DNA of 64,000 nucleotides, from contig CM049986.1 of the NCBI GenBank assembly GCA_016630955.3, forward strand, positions 2,480,001 through 2,544,000, in the 5' to 3' direction. Of this stretch, positions 1 to 9,797 are shown one piece after another. Below the pieces are notes generated by a model. The model saw nothing but the letters and a program-made list of their open reading frames with translations, was not told where the DNA came from and did no database searches. Both the position numbers and the translations under genes were made by a program. This stretch comes from Didymella arachidicola (taxonomy: Eukaryota; Ascomycota; Dothideomycetes; Pleosporales; Didymellaceae). Within the stretch, counting starts at the first letter, position 1; every line of letters begins with the position of its first letter.

Positions 1-105
1 GTTGATAATATTTACACCGAGGCGGTTAAGCCGGGGCATGTGGTTGAGCTGCAGAATGCGCCGTTGGAGCTTGTGGATATGCGGCCCAGAAAGAGCTTTG
101 CTTGA
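1..105 (+). CDS. 3' end of an unidentified protein gene (partial)
   Basis: The first frame of the window is open from base 1 to a TGA at 103-105. It encodes a 34-residue C-terminal tail ending in RPRKSFA. The composition is protein-like, with no low-complexity bias (PGHVVELQNAPLELVDMR). The gene starts outside the window, so neither domain nor family can be recognised. It converges on the AMMECR1 gene downstream. An overlapping open frame at 2-277 starts with an ATG but has an unnatural composition and is read as a shadow of this tail plus the 3' UTR. Confidence 0.55.
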   Translation, partial: VDNIYTEAVKPGHVVELQNAPLELVDMRPRKSFA

Positions 106-534
106 TGCGAGCGTGGGCTTGAGGAATGTCTTGTGCATAGCTTTGGGAGTTTGGGTGCATGCGAGATTGGAGTTGGGGCAGATAGACTTGGCCTGGATTA
201 CTGCCAGCATAGTGTCATACCACTTTGAACAGATGCAAGAGTATAGGCTCTTGTTCTCAAATCTGAGACCATTCTAGCTGTAGCTGTAGCGTCCGTGGAA
301 TGCTAGATAACCACACCTACAGCAGGACTCCCTGGCTTTGTCTGTACGCTGTTGCAGCAAGCGCAAAGTATATAGTAAACATCACTGATGCTAGTCAGCT
401 GAATACTCCTCCCTACAATCATCCAAACAAAGCGCTCAACCAAGGTGAGCCTGCGTCTATAATCTAAGTACGCCATACCATTGCTCGATATATCGTGGAT
501 ATCATAAATCATCACCCCCACCCAACAGCGTGGT
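106..534. other. intergenic, convergent 3' ends
   Basis: This stretch lies between two convergent genes and presumably holds both 3' UTRs and polyadenylation signals. I see no coding sequence, RNA gene or repeat in it. Confidence 0.6.
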
Positions 535-1410
535 CTACTTCTCGCCCGAGTCCTCCACCCACTCCCTCCACGCCTTCCACTCCGCATACCCCAGATCCAC
601 CTTCTTCCCCTGATACCGCACCACCTTTAGCCCAACCTTCTGCCAGTCGTCCTTCCGTCCACTCCACCCCGCCTTTCGCATCAAACTGACCAGCGTCTCC
701 TCCTTGGTCCACCCCTGCTCGCGCGCCACGTCCGGCAGATACGTCGCGCCGTAGCGGCGGCCGTGGTGCGTCCACGATATACGCAGCCCGTGGATCCCAA
801 TGTCCCACGCCAGGGGGTCGGCGTTGGGCGTGGGCTCGAACTTGGTGAGCAGGGTGACGGCGGCTTGGAGGGAGGATAGTTCGGAAAGGGAGATGGGGGA
901 GAAGCGGGTGTCGTCGAAGGCACTGGTGTGGTATTAGCGCGAAGGGTGGGAATGGGCATGAGGGGAGACGCACGACGTCAACGCATAACTGCCCAGTCCG
1001 TCCTCCAAATCCAGCGGCTCGAATGTGCCAATACAGCCCCGTAGTCTCTTTTCCCCGCGCGCCGAGATCGTGTTCCACGTTACAAACAACGGATGCTCGC
1101 CTTCGTCCGCCAGCGCTGTGCTGAGCGAGGTCGCGCTTGTTCCTGCGCTGCTGACTGAGCTTGTGCCACTGGGGGTGGAGACGCTGGGCGTGGATGCTGC
1201 GCTGGACGAGCTGCCGCTTGACGGCGAGAGCAGGCGTGATACGGCGGCGGGTTTGGCGGGCGAGTTGGCGTCGGTGTCGGTGTCGGTGGGTGATGTGGCG
1301 TGGTACTTCTTCCATAGCGCTTCGGTCTGGCGGAGGGAGAGCGAGGGGCGCTTTTCGAGAGAGGCGGCGAGGCTTTCGAAGCAGAATGCGCAGTGGGCCT
1401 CGGTCGCCAT
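535..1410 (-). CDS. AMMECR1-domain protein
   Basis: Two exons, 974-1410 and 535-922, flank a 51-nt GTGCGT..CAG intron. The protein has 274 residues. It carries the AMMECR1 hallmark LRGCIG at residues 123-128, followed by the family pattern GSYAL, AFDDTRF and GLRISW. The intron joins the conserved ALTS and AFDDTRF segments in phase. The start is the first ATG (MATEAHCAFC), giving the short Cys-containing N-terminus usual in fungal members. Residues about 40-100 are a Ser/Thr-rich, probably disordered insert. The AMMECR1 fold is conserved from archaea to humans, but its biochemical role is unsettled, so the family is certain and the function is not. Confidence 0.93.
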
Positions 1411-2394
1411 GGTGTTCTGAATGCGAAGCTTGAGCTGGTAAAATTCGGAGGTGTTGAGGGCGGTTTGACAGGAGATTGCGCGTCGTCGTTCGTGGGAAGT
1501 CGAGTTAGAGCGAGGTCAAGAATGGGAAGGGCTTGGAAGGTGTCGAACAGGGCAGACGTGCTTGTTAAGCAAGCTAAAGCGAGGCGGCGCAGACGAGGTA
1601 CCGGGTGGCTTCGGCAGTCTTTCCTTGCAACTCTCCGCGGTGGACAATACAAGAGCGTGGGGTCGCTTGTCGAGAATCTTGACGTACCGTGGAGCTCCTT
1701 GTATCATCTGCGGAGAGAAGTGAGTGTGAGTGAGCGTGGTGTTGAGTCTAGGCAGTACCCCGCTGGTCGGTGTTCCTCCACATGTGCTGAGGGGCGGCTA
1801 TCTGCACGACGTCACCTAAACAATGGGAGAACAAACTCGCACCTAACGTCGATTGTACTGTTTTATTGATCTATGTGCATTGAGTAGAAATTCGAAATGC
1901 TAAGTATGGAACCATACTTTTTGCATGTTACCTCGCCGTCGGATAAGGACTGGAGGCTACGAGACTGCATCGTTAGTAGAGATTTGTAACCCCAACTTCA
2001 TGCACACTCGCTCTACAGAGTAAAGAACGGTGTGTTTGGTAATGTTGGGGTCGTTGATCTTGGCACGATAAGATATTCCTTCAGCAGGTCGAGCATGGGA
2101 AAGCTCTGTTGCTGTACACACTAATGCCTGTCGTCTCGAGGTGTAACCTCCTCCCCGCTCACTTACTGAAACAAACAAAACGAATGCTTGCACGCATCAC
2201 GCGCAATTGATCGGGACCGACCATGGATTTCGACTTTTTCATTGCCGCATCTCAGTGCCTATGGTGTGGAACCCATGTCCACCCGTCTGGGGCTCGTTGC
2301 CGCCAGAGAAAGTCCGAATGCCATTGACGCCGACCAGATGTCTCATGATATCGATGACCGCCCTGTATTTCGCTCGTTCGTTGTCGTTCGTCGC
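1411..2394. other. intergenic between AMMECR1 and eL29 genes
   Basis: This holds the AMMECR1 5' region and the 3' region of eL29, both on the minus strand. Open frames on both strands are short and biased, with no family resemblance. No tRNA or repeat was seen. Confidence 0.55.
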
Positions 2395-2816
2395 TTAAGC
2401 AGCATCGCGCTTGCCCTCCTTAACCTCCTTCTGCGTGGGGGTTAGCTGGCCATGTCCGTCTCGATATGGGGTCTGTGGTAGAACGCACCAGGGCGCGCAT
2501 GGTGCCGTGCAGAGCATGCCTGTGGTTACGGCGGAACTTGGGGTCGGTGCCCTTGAGGGAGGGGTAACGGTGAGTCTTGGGCTTCTTGATACTGCAGTCC
2601 ATCACGTCAGCGCGCCATCCTCATCCATAGTGTGCGGCGGTGTGCGTATGCAGCAGGTGCAGTCGGCGTCGGATCGTGTGCGCTCGAAGCGTGGAGTGTG
2701 CGTACCCGTTCCTGTGGTTCTTCTTCGACTGGTTGTGCTGAGACGAGTTCTTTGACTCTGCGCTGCTGTTAGCAGAGCTTTCCACCTTCCGTGGAGCGTC
2801 CCAACGTACTGGCCAT
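2395..2816 (-). CDS. rpl29: 60S ribosomal protein eL29
   Basis: Four exons: 2810-2816, 2706-2757, 2489-2591 and 2395-2430. They encode a 65-residue basic protein. The first exon is only 7 nt (ATG GCC A) and is completed across a 52-nt intron to give MAKSKNSSQHNQSKK, the invariant eL29 N-terminus. The later exons give IKKPKTHRYPSLKG and DPKFRRNHRHALHGTMRALK, also diagnostic. All three introns have GT..AG ends and keep phase. The gene product is a small component of the large cytosolic ribosomal subunit. The length matches the fungal family (about 60-65 residues). The tiny exons would defeat simple open-frame calling. Identity is certain from the sequence. Confidence 0.96.
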
Positions 2817-3173
2817 GGCGACTGATTTGCGTGCGAATGTCCGGAATGGATTTGTCGTAACAGGTGCAACTCTGTGAGAATTAGCCTGGGAGGTGCGTTC
2901 GCCGTGTTCACGTGCTCGCTTGTACGGGCGCTAAGCCGGTTACGGGTGGGTCTTCGAGCAACATCAATGGCTGTTCCTAATTCACTTCACACAGTAAAGT
3001 AGGATTGCAGAATGTAACATTCGTTATCGTGTATTCGTATCAGCGTTCAGTCTGAGAGGTTTTCTCTGCCCTGTCGTCGCAGGTCGCTCCCTCCTTCAAT
3101 CGATGCACGGCTACTTTCTGTAAACGCTCACAACGGTCTTACTCTTGTGTGGTGATAGAAGAACGAAAGACTC
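2817..3173. other. eL29 upstream region
   Basis: Promoter and 5' UTR of eL29 plus the 3' flank of the next minus-strand gene. No further gene is visible. Confidence 0.5.
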
Positions 3174-4059
3174 TTAATGCTCCCTGGACTGCTCAAAGTC
3201 CATAGTGTCCTGTCCAGTCTGTTGCTGGCGCATGCGCTCGCGAATGACATCTTGCGCCGTTGACGACTGACCGGGACCTGATGTGCGGTTTGCAGAGTAG
3301 TCCTCGTCCAGTGTCATGCCGTCAATGACGCGGGCTTGTTGTCGCTGTTGCTCGGCGCTTGAAGTTGTCTGCACGGTTCCTGAGCTGGCAACACTGCCGC
3401 CTGTCAGAGGGCTAGCAGGACCCTGCTCCCTAAGGTATCCAGGCACCGCGCTCGCCTTACCAACGGCAGGGCTGCCGAGCTGGCTGAGCTGCCTTGCTGG
3501 CGTCCTGGCTCCTTCACCGAAACCGACGAGAGAAGCCTCGTCACTGAATCCGCCCACGCTGGATGTCTCCTCAGTCTGGTCCTCACTCATTCGGTCAGGC
3601 TCATTGACGCCTGCATCGCTGCCACTTGCCCAAGTCGTGCGACCACCTACGCTACCGGTGGCAGATGCGCTACCAACAGTGCTCCTCTCACGGAAGATCT
3701 GCGGCTGGTTGTTCGAGTCAAAATAGCCAGGTGGTGGGTTGGCAGCGCTTCCTGGGCCGAGGCCTTGGGGGTTGCGGCCGCTAACGCCGATGCGCTCGAG
3801 GCCCGCCAGGCGAGAGATACGATCCGCTCGCTCAGCGTCAGCAGGCTGCTGGTGGTGAGGGAAATGACCGCGATGTCCGTCTTTGATGGCGACCGTGGAC
3901 AGCTCAGACATGGTCGTGGTAGCTGAATTCGGTGTGCCTCTGACAACGTTAATATCCAAAGTTGTGCAACATGGTTACTACTTACGGAATCTCGCTAGGG
4001 GTAGCTGGATCCGCTGGCGGAGGCGGCAGATTGATCAAGGTGGGCGCATTTGAAGTCAT
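3174..4059 (-). CDS. conserved fungal disordered protein, function unknown
   Basis: Two exons, 3986-4059 and 3174-3939, are joined across a 46-nt GTAAGT..CAG intron to give 279 residues. The N-terminus is MTSNAPTLINLPPPPADPAT, and the junction reads EIP-GTPNSATTTMSELS in phase. The best-conserved parts by eye are TTTMSELSTVAIKDGHRGH, ERADRISRLAGLERI, GYFDSNNQP and STVGSASATGSVGGRTTWAS, followed by an acidic SEDQTEETSSVGGFSDEASLVGFGEGA block. I recognise the pattern as a widespread Pezizomycotina hypothetical protein without an assigned domain. There are no membrane segments or signal peptide. Ser, Gly, Pro and Gln richness suggests intrinsic disorder. It is divergent from the next gene (+), with about 950 bp between them. 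Confidence 0.85.
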
Positions 4060-5005
4060 TGTGGAGTGTGATTTGTGTGGTGGCTGCAGATGGTCGGAGG
4101 TCAACGTCAAGCTGGAATGATTGCAGTGCAGCTCGCGATGTAAGGTAGGGAGCTTGAATTACCCTGGAGATGACGTCGCTGCGGGGCAGGAGCTACGAAC
4201 TCGAGCCGTGTGATCTTGACCCAACGGCCGCACTGATCGTCAGGGGCTGATTGGAGAATGCACAACCAGTTCACGGTACAGTCTCTTGGTCAAGTCAGGT
4301 AAATGAGACAACACTGCGCATCGACAAAGTGGAGGCGAACTACTATTCACAGGTGGGACGCAGGGTCCACACACTAGTTGAGGATCACCTGTCTCTCTTC
4401 AATGCCGCCCATGCATGAAAGAAGGCTTCAGTAATGCGGGGTCGTGTTCTTCAACCACATGTTTCCTGCGGCGGGTCAGAGTTCGGGACTTGGAAGTGCT
4501 TGATGGACATCACTGGCTCTGTGGCCATCCCATTCACGGGGAGTAAAAAGCGCGGTCTTCCTTCGTGCCCTCGTAGAAAGCGGGCTCAGCCGCTCTAGAA
4601 GGTGCATGTACAATTAGAAACGCAGCGAGGCCTACCAGCTCTGAGAACATTGAAATGCTTACAATCGGACGCAGAAGGCAGGCAATGATCGATTCTTGCG
4701 GTCTCCAAGGCATCGGTGAGGAGCGCCCAGCATCACGAAGGTAGTATATGTGTAGCGTGCGAGCGGCTGGACTGTCGATGACCAGTCTTCAAGAGTAACT
4801 AAAGAAGTCCTGATACTTACCACTGTGTCGTTTATGAGATGTGATTCGTTGGCATTTCCCCAAGACAGCCAGGCAGCGGTCATTTACCGCCACCTCAGGC
4901 AGCAACTTCCAATAAGTGTCAAACGGAAGCGGCGTTCAAACATTGACGAACACACGTACCCTTCACACTATTAGTCATCTCAGCACCAAGATTACCCATC
5001 CCACC
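4060..5005. other. divergent intergenic region
   Basis: Shared upstream region of the disordered protein (-) and the small orphan (+). A 74-codon minus-strand frame at 4659-4883 has no recognisable features. I see no RNA gene or repeat. Confidence 0.5.
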
Positions 5006-5365
5006 ATGTCGCCCAAACCTTACACGGGCCCTTCGGTCCCGGACATGATCCGCTCCAAAACCCTCGCAGAGAACATCATCAAATACCACGACCACTCCAC
5101 CAGCGACAGCATACTCGACGACTCCAATCTGGCCATGCTACAGCATTTCGTTTCAGACCCGAGCCAGCGCGAGCAGATCCTACAAGATGAGGGTATTGAT
5201 CCTGACGAGTCGCTGAAGGGAAAGCAGGCCAGCCTTGCGGCTTACGCGGTATGGGCGCATGGTAGAGACGATATGGACGGTGGGGTCTTGAAGGACTCGG
5301 ATGTTGACATGCTGAAGTCTTGGTTCGAGAAGGACGGAGGGAGGCGCCCCGTACGTGTCGATTGA
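5006..5365 (+). CDS. small soluble orphan protein
   Basis: Single-exon reading frame of 119 residues starting at ATG 5006 in the favourable context CCACCATGT. An in-frame ATG at 4916 would add 30 residues of UTR-like composition and is not preferred. The product is acidic and hydrophilic, with repeated DD/DE patterns (DSILDDSNLAMLQHF, ILQDEGIDPDESL) and a predicted helical C-terminal half ending WFEKDGGRRPVRVD. There is no signal peptide, membrane segment or known motif. Codon third positions look fungal-coding, which is the main argument that it is real. I do not recognise a family. Confidence 0.6.
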   Translation: MSPKPYTGPSVPDMIRSKTLAENIIKYHDHSTSDSILDDSNLAMLQHFVSDPSQREQILQDEGIDPDESLKGKQASLAAYAVWAHGRDDMDGGVLKDSDVDMLKSWFEKDGGRRPVRVD

Positions 5366-5871
5366 GCAGTTTAAACAGGGAGTGCGGCGCTGCTGTCTGT
5401 CGCTGGAGAGCATGGATGTATTCGGTGCTATTTTGTAGACTTCTTAACATACGTAGGGGGTTTGACGGCTGGAATGCATTATGATGATCAATACAGACAC
5501 TTGTCGAACAGTCCAAGGCTGGAGAACCAACTGGTATGCTGAGGAGTCACGACTGCTGAGTACGAGGTGAATAGACCGACTAATGATGGCTGCGGGTGGC
5601 TGCTATCCAGTGATAAGGTGATTGTGGCCATCTCAGGCGTAGCGGAAGTCTGAGGTTTGCGGCCCAGCCTTAGTTGATGTTCTGACCGAGGTATGCCGTG
5701 TACCCCACTCGTGAAAATCTTGATGAGCAAACTCGGACCTCTATAATCTTGCCAGCCAAGGACTTTCAGCTACTTCGACAACAAATTGGACTCGATCCTC
5801 GACGCGAGGTACCAAAATTTTGGGAGATTAAGTATTGTAAAGACTAATTCTCTTTCATCAAAGTACAGCAA
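5366..5871. other. intergenic, no gene seen
   Basis: 3' flank of the small orphan and 5' flank of tRNA-Lys. The last stretch before the tRNA is AT-rich. A minus-strand frame at 5488-5730 has no protein-like features. Confidence 0.5.
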
Positions 5872-5944
5872 GCCCGGCTGGCACAATCGGTAGCGCGTGA
5901 GACTCTTAATCTCAAGGTTGTGGGTTCGAGCCCCACGTCGGGCT
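5872..5944 (+). tRNA. tRNA-Lys (anticodon CTT)
   Basis: Complete cloverleaf of 73 nt with no intron. The acceptor stem GCCCGGC pairs with GTCGGGC (one G-T). The D arm contains AATCGGTAG. The anticodon stem TGAGA/TCTCA flanks the loop CTCTTAA with anticodon CTT. The T arm GTGGG-TTCGAGC-CCCAC is perfect. The discriminator base is T. A pol III T run follows at about 5952-5956. A and B box sequences are intact, so the gene is predicted functional. Confidence 0.97.
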
Positions 5945-6047
5945 GTATATATTTTTGCTTAAAATAATGTCGATTGCTCTTCAGATGGTTGAGTTGTGGA
6001 TCTTTTTGGTTCGGTATGGCCGTGGTGGTGAAGGTCAGTGCGCGCGC

Positions 6048-6060
6048 TAGCGCCGCGCTA
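6048..6060. promoter_or_regulatory. 6-1-6 dyad TAGCGC-C-GCGCTA
   Basis: A perfect inverted repeat of 6 nt around one central base. The same 13-mer recurs at 38213-38225, 95 nt before the Tan1 start codon. The symmetry and exact duplication suggest a dimeric protein-binding site, but no factor can be named from sequence alone. Confidence 0.4.
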
Positions 6061-6074
6061 AATCTGAGACTATC

Positions 6075-6117
6075 TCGCGTGTTAAATCGCGTGTTAATCG
6101 CGTGTTAATCACGTGCT
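6075..6117. repeat. 11-12 nt tandem repeat, four units
   Basis: Units TCGCGTGTTAAA, TCGCGTGTTAA, TCGCGTGTTAA and a diverged TCACGTGCTGC follow head to tail just after the dyad. It is too short and GC-rich to be a coding relic. Function is unknown. Confidence 0.75.
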
Positions 6118-6592
6118 GCACATTCTTCGTGGAGGTAGCCCTGATTTTTAAGAAGGTAAGAGCTACTAAAGCACGGGTAGTTGCACTCTACGACAATGCT
6201 CTCTATCCTGGGTGCTGTTCCTGTCGCCGTCGCCTTGCTGCACGTGGAGCATGGAAGGAAGTTAGCCACGTGAAGCTTACCTTCCGTAGTCGTCAGAGGA
6301 TTAACGACATGAACAAGGTATCACGGGTGGGTGAGAGCAAGAGTGGTTTATTGGTTCATTCTTCATTCGTTGATCGTTGGTTGAATCGATCGTGCCATGA
6401 AGGCTCTTCATTCTACATAAAAAGGGGAGTATCACACCGTCCATCGTAAACCCTGATAGCGTGAGATGTTGAATATTCTGAGATGTTGAATATCCGGTCC
6501 GTCCTAACCGATGCACATCATTTTGTTGAAAACGCCGCCGTACGCCATGCCAGTACAATAACACATTCCAGGCTAGTCAAGAAGCGACGCGA

Positions 6593-8108
6593 TCAGATGG
6601 GGAGGGGGAAAGTGACGGCCCAGGCGGCAATCTCCTTCTTGAGGCTGTTAATCTCCTCGACCTCGCCGGAGGTGACTTTGGTCTTAAAGTCCTTGAGTTT
6701 GTTCGCCTCCTTGGGGAGCTCAGACTGGATCTTCTTGCACAGCTTGATGACCTGATCGATGTAGTGGGCGATCTTCTCGAACTCCTTCTCGCCGAGACCA
6801 CGCGAAGTCATGGCAGGGGCACCGATACGGATACCCATGGGGGTGAGAGCAGACTTGTCACCGGGAGTGGTATTCTTGTTGCAGGCAATGTTGACCTGCT
6901 CGAGGACAGCCTCGACACGGGCACCGTCCAAGTTCCACTGCTTGAGGTCGATCAGGACCATATGGTTGTCGGTACCGTCAGTGACAAGCTTGAAGCCGAG
7001 CTCCTTGAAGGTGTTCTCAAGCTGTTTGGCGTTCTTGATGACCTGCTGCTGGTACAGCTTGAAATCCTCAGTGTGGGCCTGCTTGAGGGCAACTGCGAGT
7101 GCAGTGATGGTGTGGTTGTGGGGTCCACCCTGGTGACCGGGGAAGACGGAGAAGTTGATGGGGCCCTCGAGATCGTAGAGAGTATCCTTGCCGGTCTTAG
7201 CATCGGTCTTGCGAACACCCTTGCGGAAGAAGATCATGGCACCACGGGGACCACGGAGCGACTTGTGGGTGGTGGTGGTGACGATGTCGCAGTAAGGGAA
7301 GGGCGACTTGTTGACGCCAGCGGCAACAAGGCCAGAAATGTGAGCCATATCCATCATGAGGTAGCAGCCGACCTTGTCAGCGATCTCACGCATGCGGGCG
7401 TAGTCGATCTCGCGGCAGTAGGCGGAGGTACCAGCGACGAGGACCTTGGGGCGGTACATGAGGGCGTTCTGCTCGAGCTGATCGTAGTCGATGAGACCAG
7501 TGTCGAGGTTGACACGGTAAGGGAAGGTCTCGAAGTATGTGGAAACAGCGGAGATCTTCCTCTGGGGAGTCTGGTAACCGTGGGACAAGTGACCACCGTG
7601 GGGCAGATCGAGACCCATGAGGCGGTCGTGGGGCCTCATGATGGCCTGGTAAACCTGGAGGTTTGCAGGCGATCCAGACAAGCACTGAACGTTGACACCC
7701 CACTTCTCGTTGTCGAGACCGAAAGCCTCGAGGGCGCGCTTTTGGCAGAGAAGCTCAATGGCGTCAATGTGCTCGTTACCGCCGTAGTAGCGGGCTCCGG
7801 GGTAGCCCTCAGAGTACTTGTTGGACATGGGGGAACCAAGCGCGTCGAAGACAGCGCGGGATGTGACATTCTCGGAGGCAATGAGGAGGATGGACTCGCG
7901 CTGGCGCTGGATCTCACGTTCCTACATAACGTAAGTAGCTGCATGTGCACCAGCTTGACACTCTGCCTACCATAATCTGAGCAACCTCCTGGTCAGTGTC
8001 CACCAGGGACTTCTCCATGAGCTGTCATGAGTCAGTAACCATCCATTGTCCATCTAAAGCGGGGAAACCTACGTCCTGGTGGGACTTAGGGAGTGCGTAG
8101 TTAGACAT
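6593..8108 (-). CDS. SHM2: serine hydroxymethyltransferase, cytosolic
   Basis: Three exons: 8073-8108, 7971-8021 and 6593-7921, with 51-nt and 49-nt introns. They encode 471 residues. The enzyme interconverts serine plus tetrahydrofolate with glycine plus methylene-tetrahydrofolate using PLP. Visible signatures are SENVTSRAVFDALGS, NKYSEGYPGARYYGG, HLSHGYQT, MMDMAHISGL and the PLP-lysine motif VTTTTHKSLRGPRG (Lys near residue 249). The N-terminus MSNYALPKSHQDLMEK lacks an Arg-rich mitochondrial presequence, pointing to the cytosolic isoform. Both introns fall in the N-terminal arm and restore phase exactly. Length and motif order match the family. Strong C-ending codon bias suggests high expression. 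Confidence 0.97.
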
Positions 8109-8889
8109 CTTGGAACGATCGATGGGAGAGGGAATGAACAGGGCGAAGAAGTGTGAGGAGAGATTGGTGAGAGAGGGTGAGAAGATTTAAGCTTCCGCCA
8201 GAGTACTGGATGGATAAAACCTCGTGCCACAACTGTCGACGCGCTAAGTGTCTTCCACTTTTTCCCGAGGGGCACACAATGAGCTAACCTCCGCTAGGCA
8301 AGGCGCCCCGCTTCGCCTGCATATGACCAGCCGGTCATCGGACTCCGATTTCTCAGTATGGCCTGAACATCCTCTTTGCTGTGTGCGTCGAGTCTCGAAA
8401 GACCTGTCAGTTGTCATCGTAGGAGCTTTATGGGTTGCTTATCTGTTTGCGGTGCAAAGGATCAGCGTGCATACGGCTCCGTCGGGTAGGGACTTCCCCG
8501 CGTTTTGGACGCAAGGATTTTCCGGAGATGCATCAATGACTTCACCATGGCTGCTTCACAGGCATGAATGAAACAGTTCTAGAATCCAAAGCGAAGTTGA
8601 TTGTTTCGTACGACATTTGCATTCTTGTTGTCGTTTGCTACGTAAATACAGTCCATCAATCGTTCTTTCCATCAGTCGTCCACCACTTGGTCTTACGAGC
8701 TCAAGCTCGATGCAAAAGTCCGCCCAACGCCAGAAATGCAAGTAGGTCGTTCTGGACAGCAGCAAGCCGCGTCGCGTCGCCAAAAAGGGTATGTAGTCGA
8801 AAGCCAAGTACGCTTAGCAAAATACAATGCGAACAACAACCGTCTAAAAATATTACTCCTCCGTCCCATCTTCTCCGTCAACGTGACCT
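8109..8889. other. SHMT upstream and Fig1 downstream region
   Basis: Two minus-strand genes in tandem are separated here. It holds the SHMT promoter and 5' UTR and the Fig1 3' UTR. A half-site GCGCTA of the 6-1-6 dyad lies near 8240. I see no further gene. Confidence 0.45.
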
Positions 8890-9797
8890 CTAGTCGTCGG
8901 TCAGACGGTCAAGGACAACAATACTAATAATCATGACAAGTAACCCGATGGTCACTATTATGAGTAGTACGAAGCCGAACCATCCTAACACCATGGCTGA
9001 TGTTCCAACGCCGGACTTGACGCTGCCATTCCCTAAGTCTTGCGCTATGGTTGCAGCTGCGACAGAGGCAGTATGTTGCCATAGTACGGAGACAAGGACG
9101 AAGATGGACGAGATGAAGATCAGCGCAAGAGCAACTTGCGAGACCGGTCTCGAGGGGAAAGGCTTGACCTCGACATCAGAGCCGCTACGCTCGTCGCGCT
9201 CCTCGTGCCATCCAGGGAAGGTCGCGAGCAGAACGAAGGTGAAAAAGGCAAGGATGATGGCGACGATGAGGAGATAAGGGAAGACGACGGCGTCCTTGAA
9301 GGTTGCCGCGACCCAGACAAGGTTGAGAGGGTCCTGGTCCACTGACAGGTTGTCGACGAGCGCCGTCGCGTTGTTGGAGCAGATGTAGCCGCCGCCATCG
9401 CGGTTAATGCAGATGCCGAAGTACCCGACGCGCACACCGAGCTGGGCGTTACCAACAATGTTCGCGATGGCTTGTGTGACGCCAGGGTCGACCTGCTCGG
9501 TCGAGTATGTGGGTGTGTACTTCTCGTACCACAGAGAGATGAGGAAGATGCCAGGGATGAGTGGTGATGTGGAGGAGCATCCTGCTAGTAGTAACGCTGC
9601 GCGCTGTAAGTGTCTGCTCCTGCAGCTGTCACCGTCAAACTTACATAGTAGGATGATAGCAATGGCTATCAGGATCATGAGTACATGATGGAATCCAAGA
9701 AACGGAACCAACCCTGCGGTGATGTCAGCTTCCATTCCTTGTTCGAATGCATAGAGTACCCACGTTGCATGCTAACCGCAAATCTGAGGTTCGCCAT
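8890..9797 (-). CDS. fig1: Fig1-family Ca2+ regulator / cell-fusion membrane protein
   Basis: Three exons: 9764-9797, 9645-9713 and 8890-9596, with 50-nt and 48-nt introns. They encode 269 residues. The start is ATG 9797 because its short exon splices in phase (MANLRFAVSMQR-LVPFLGFHH) past a GCTGAC branch point. An ATG lying inside that intron was not chosen. Signatures are FLGFHHVLMILI, LLAGCSSTSPLIPGIFL, the Fig1 core GYFGICINRDGGGYICSNNA and NLVWVAATFKDAVVFPYL. Four hydrophobic segments are visible: one near the N-terminus, a pair in the middle and one before the C-terminus. In yeast, Fig1 is pheromone-induced and supports low-affinity Ca2+ influx and membrane merger during mating. In filamentous fungi it affects hyphal fusion and fruiting. 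Confidence 0.92.

Larger units (their letters stand above)
5945..6592. other. tRNA downstream region with short repeats
   Basis: Contains the pol III terminator of tRNA-Lys, a 13-nt perfect dyad at 6048-6060 and a short tandem array at 6075-6117, listed separately. The rest is the 3' flank of the serine hydroxymethyltransferase gene. Open frames here have no protein-like features. Confidence 0.5.

Noticed and set aside
512..1315. 267-codon minus-strand frame overlapping AMMECR1
   Set aside because: An alternative frame of the same strand, Arg/His-rich. The AMMECR1 frame carries the family motifs and a phase-correct intron.
6764..7975. 403-codon plus-strand frame opposite SHMT
   Set aside because: Long antisense frame caused by strong C-ending codon use in SHMT. 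The composition (Gly/Val/Asp-rich, no pattern) is unnatural.
9645..9735. ATG 9735 as start of the Fig1-family gene
   Set aside because: This ATG falls inside a sequence with a good branch point and CAG acceptor. Starting at 9797 with a 50-nt intron gives a better N-terminus.
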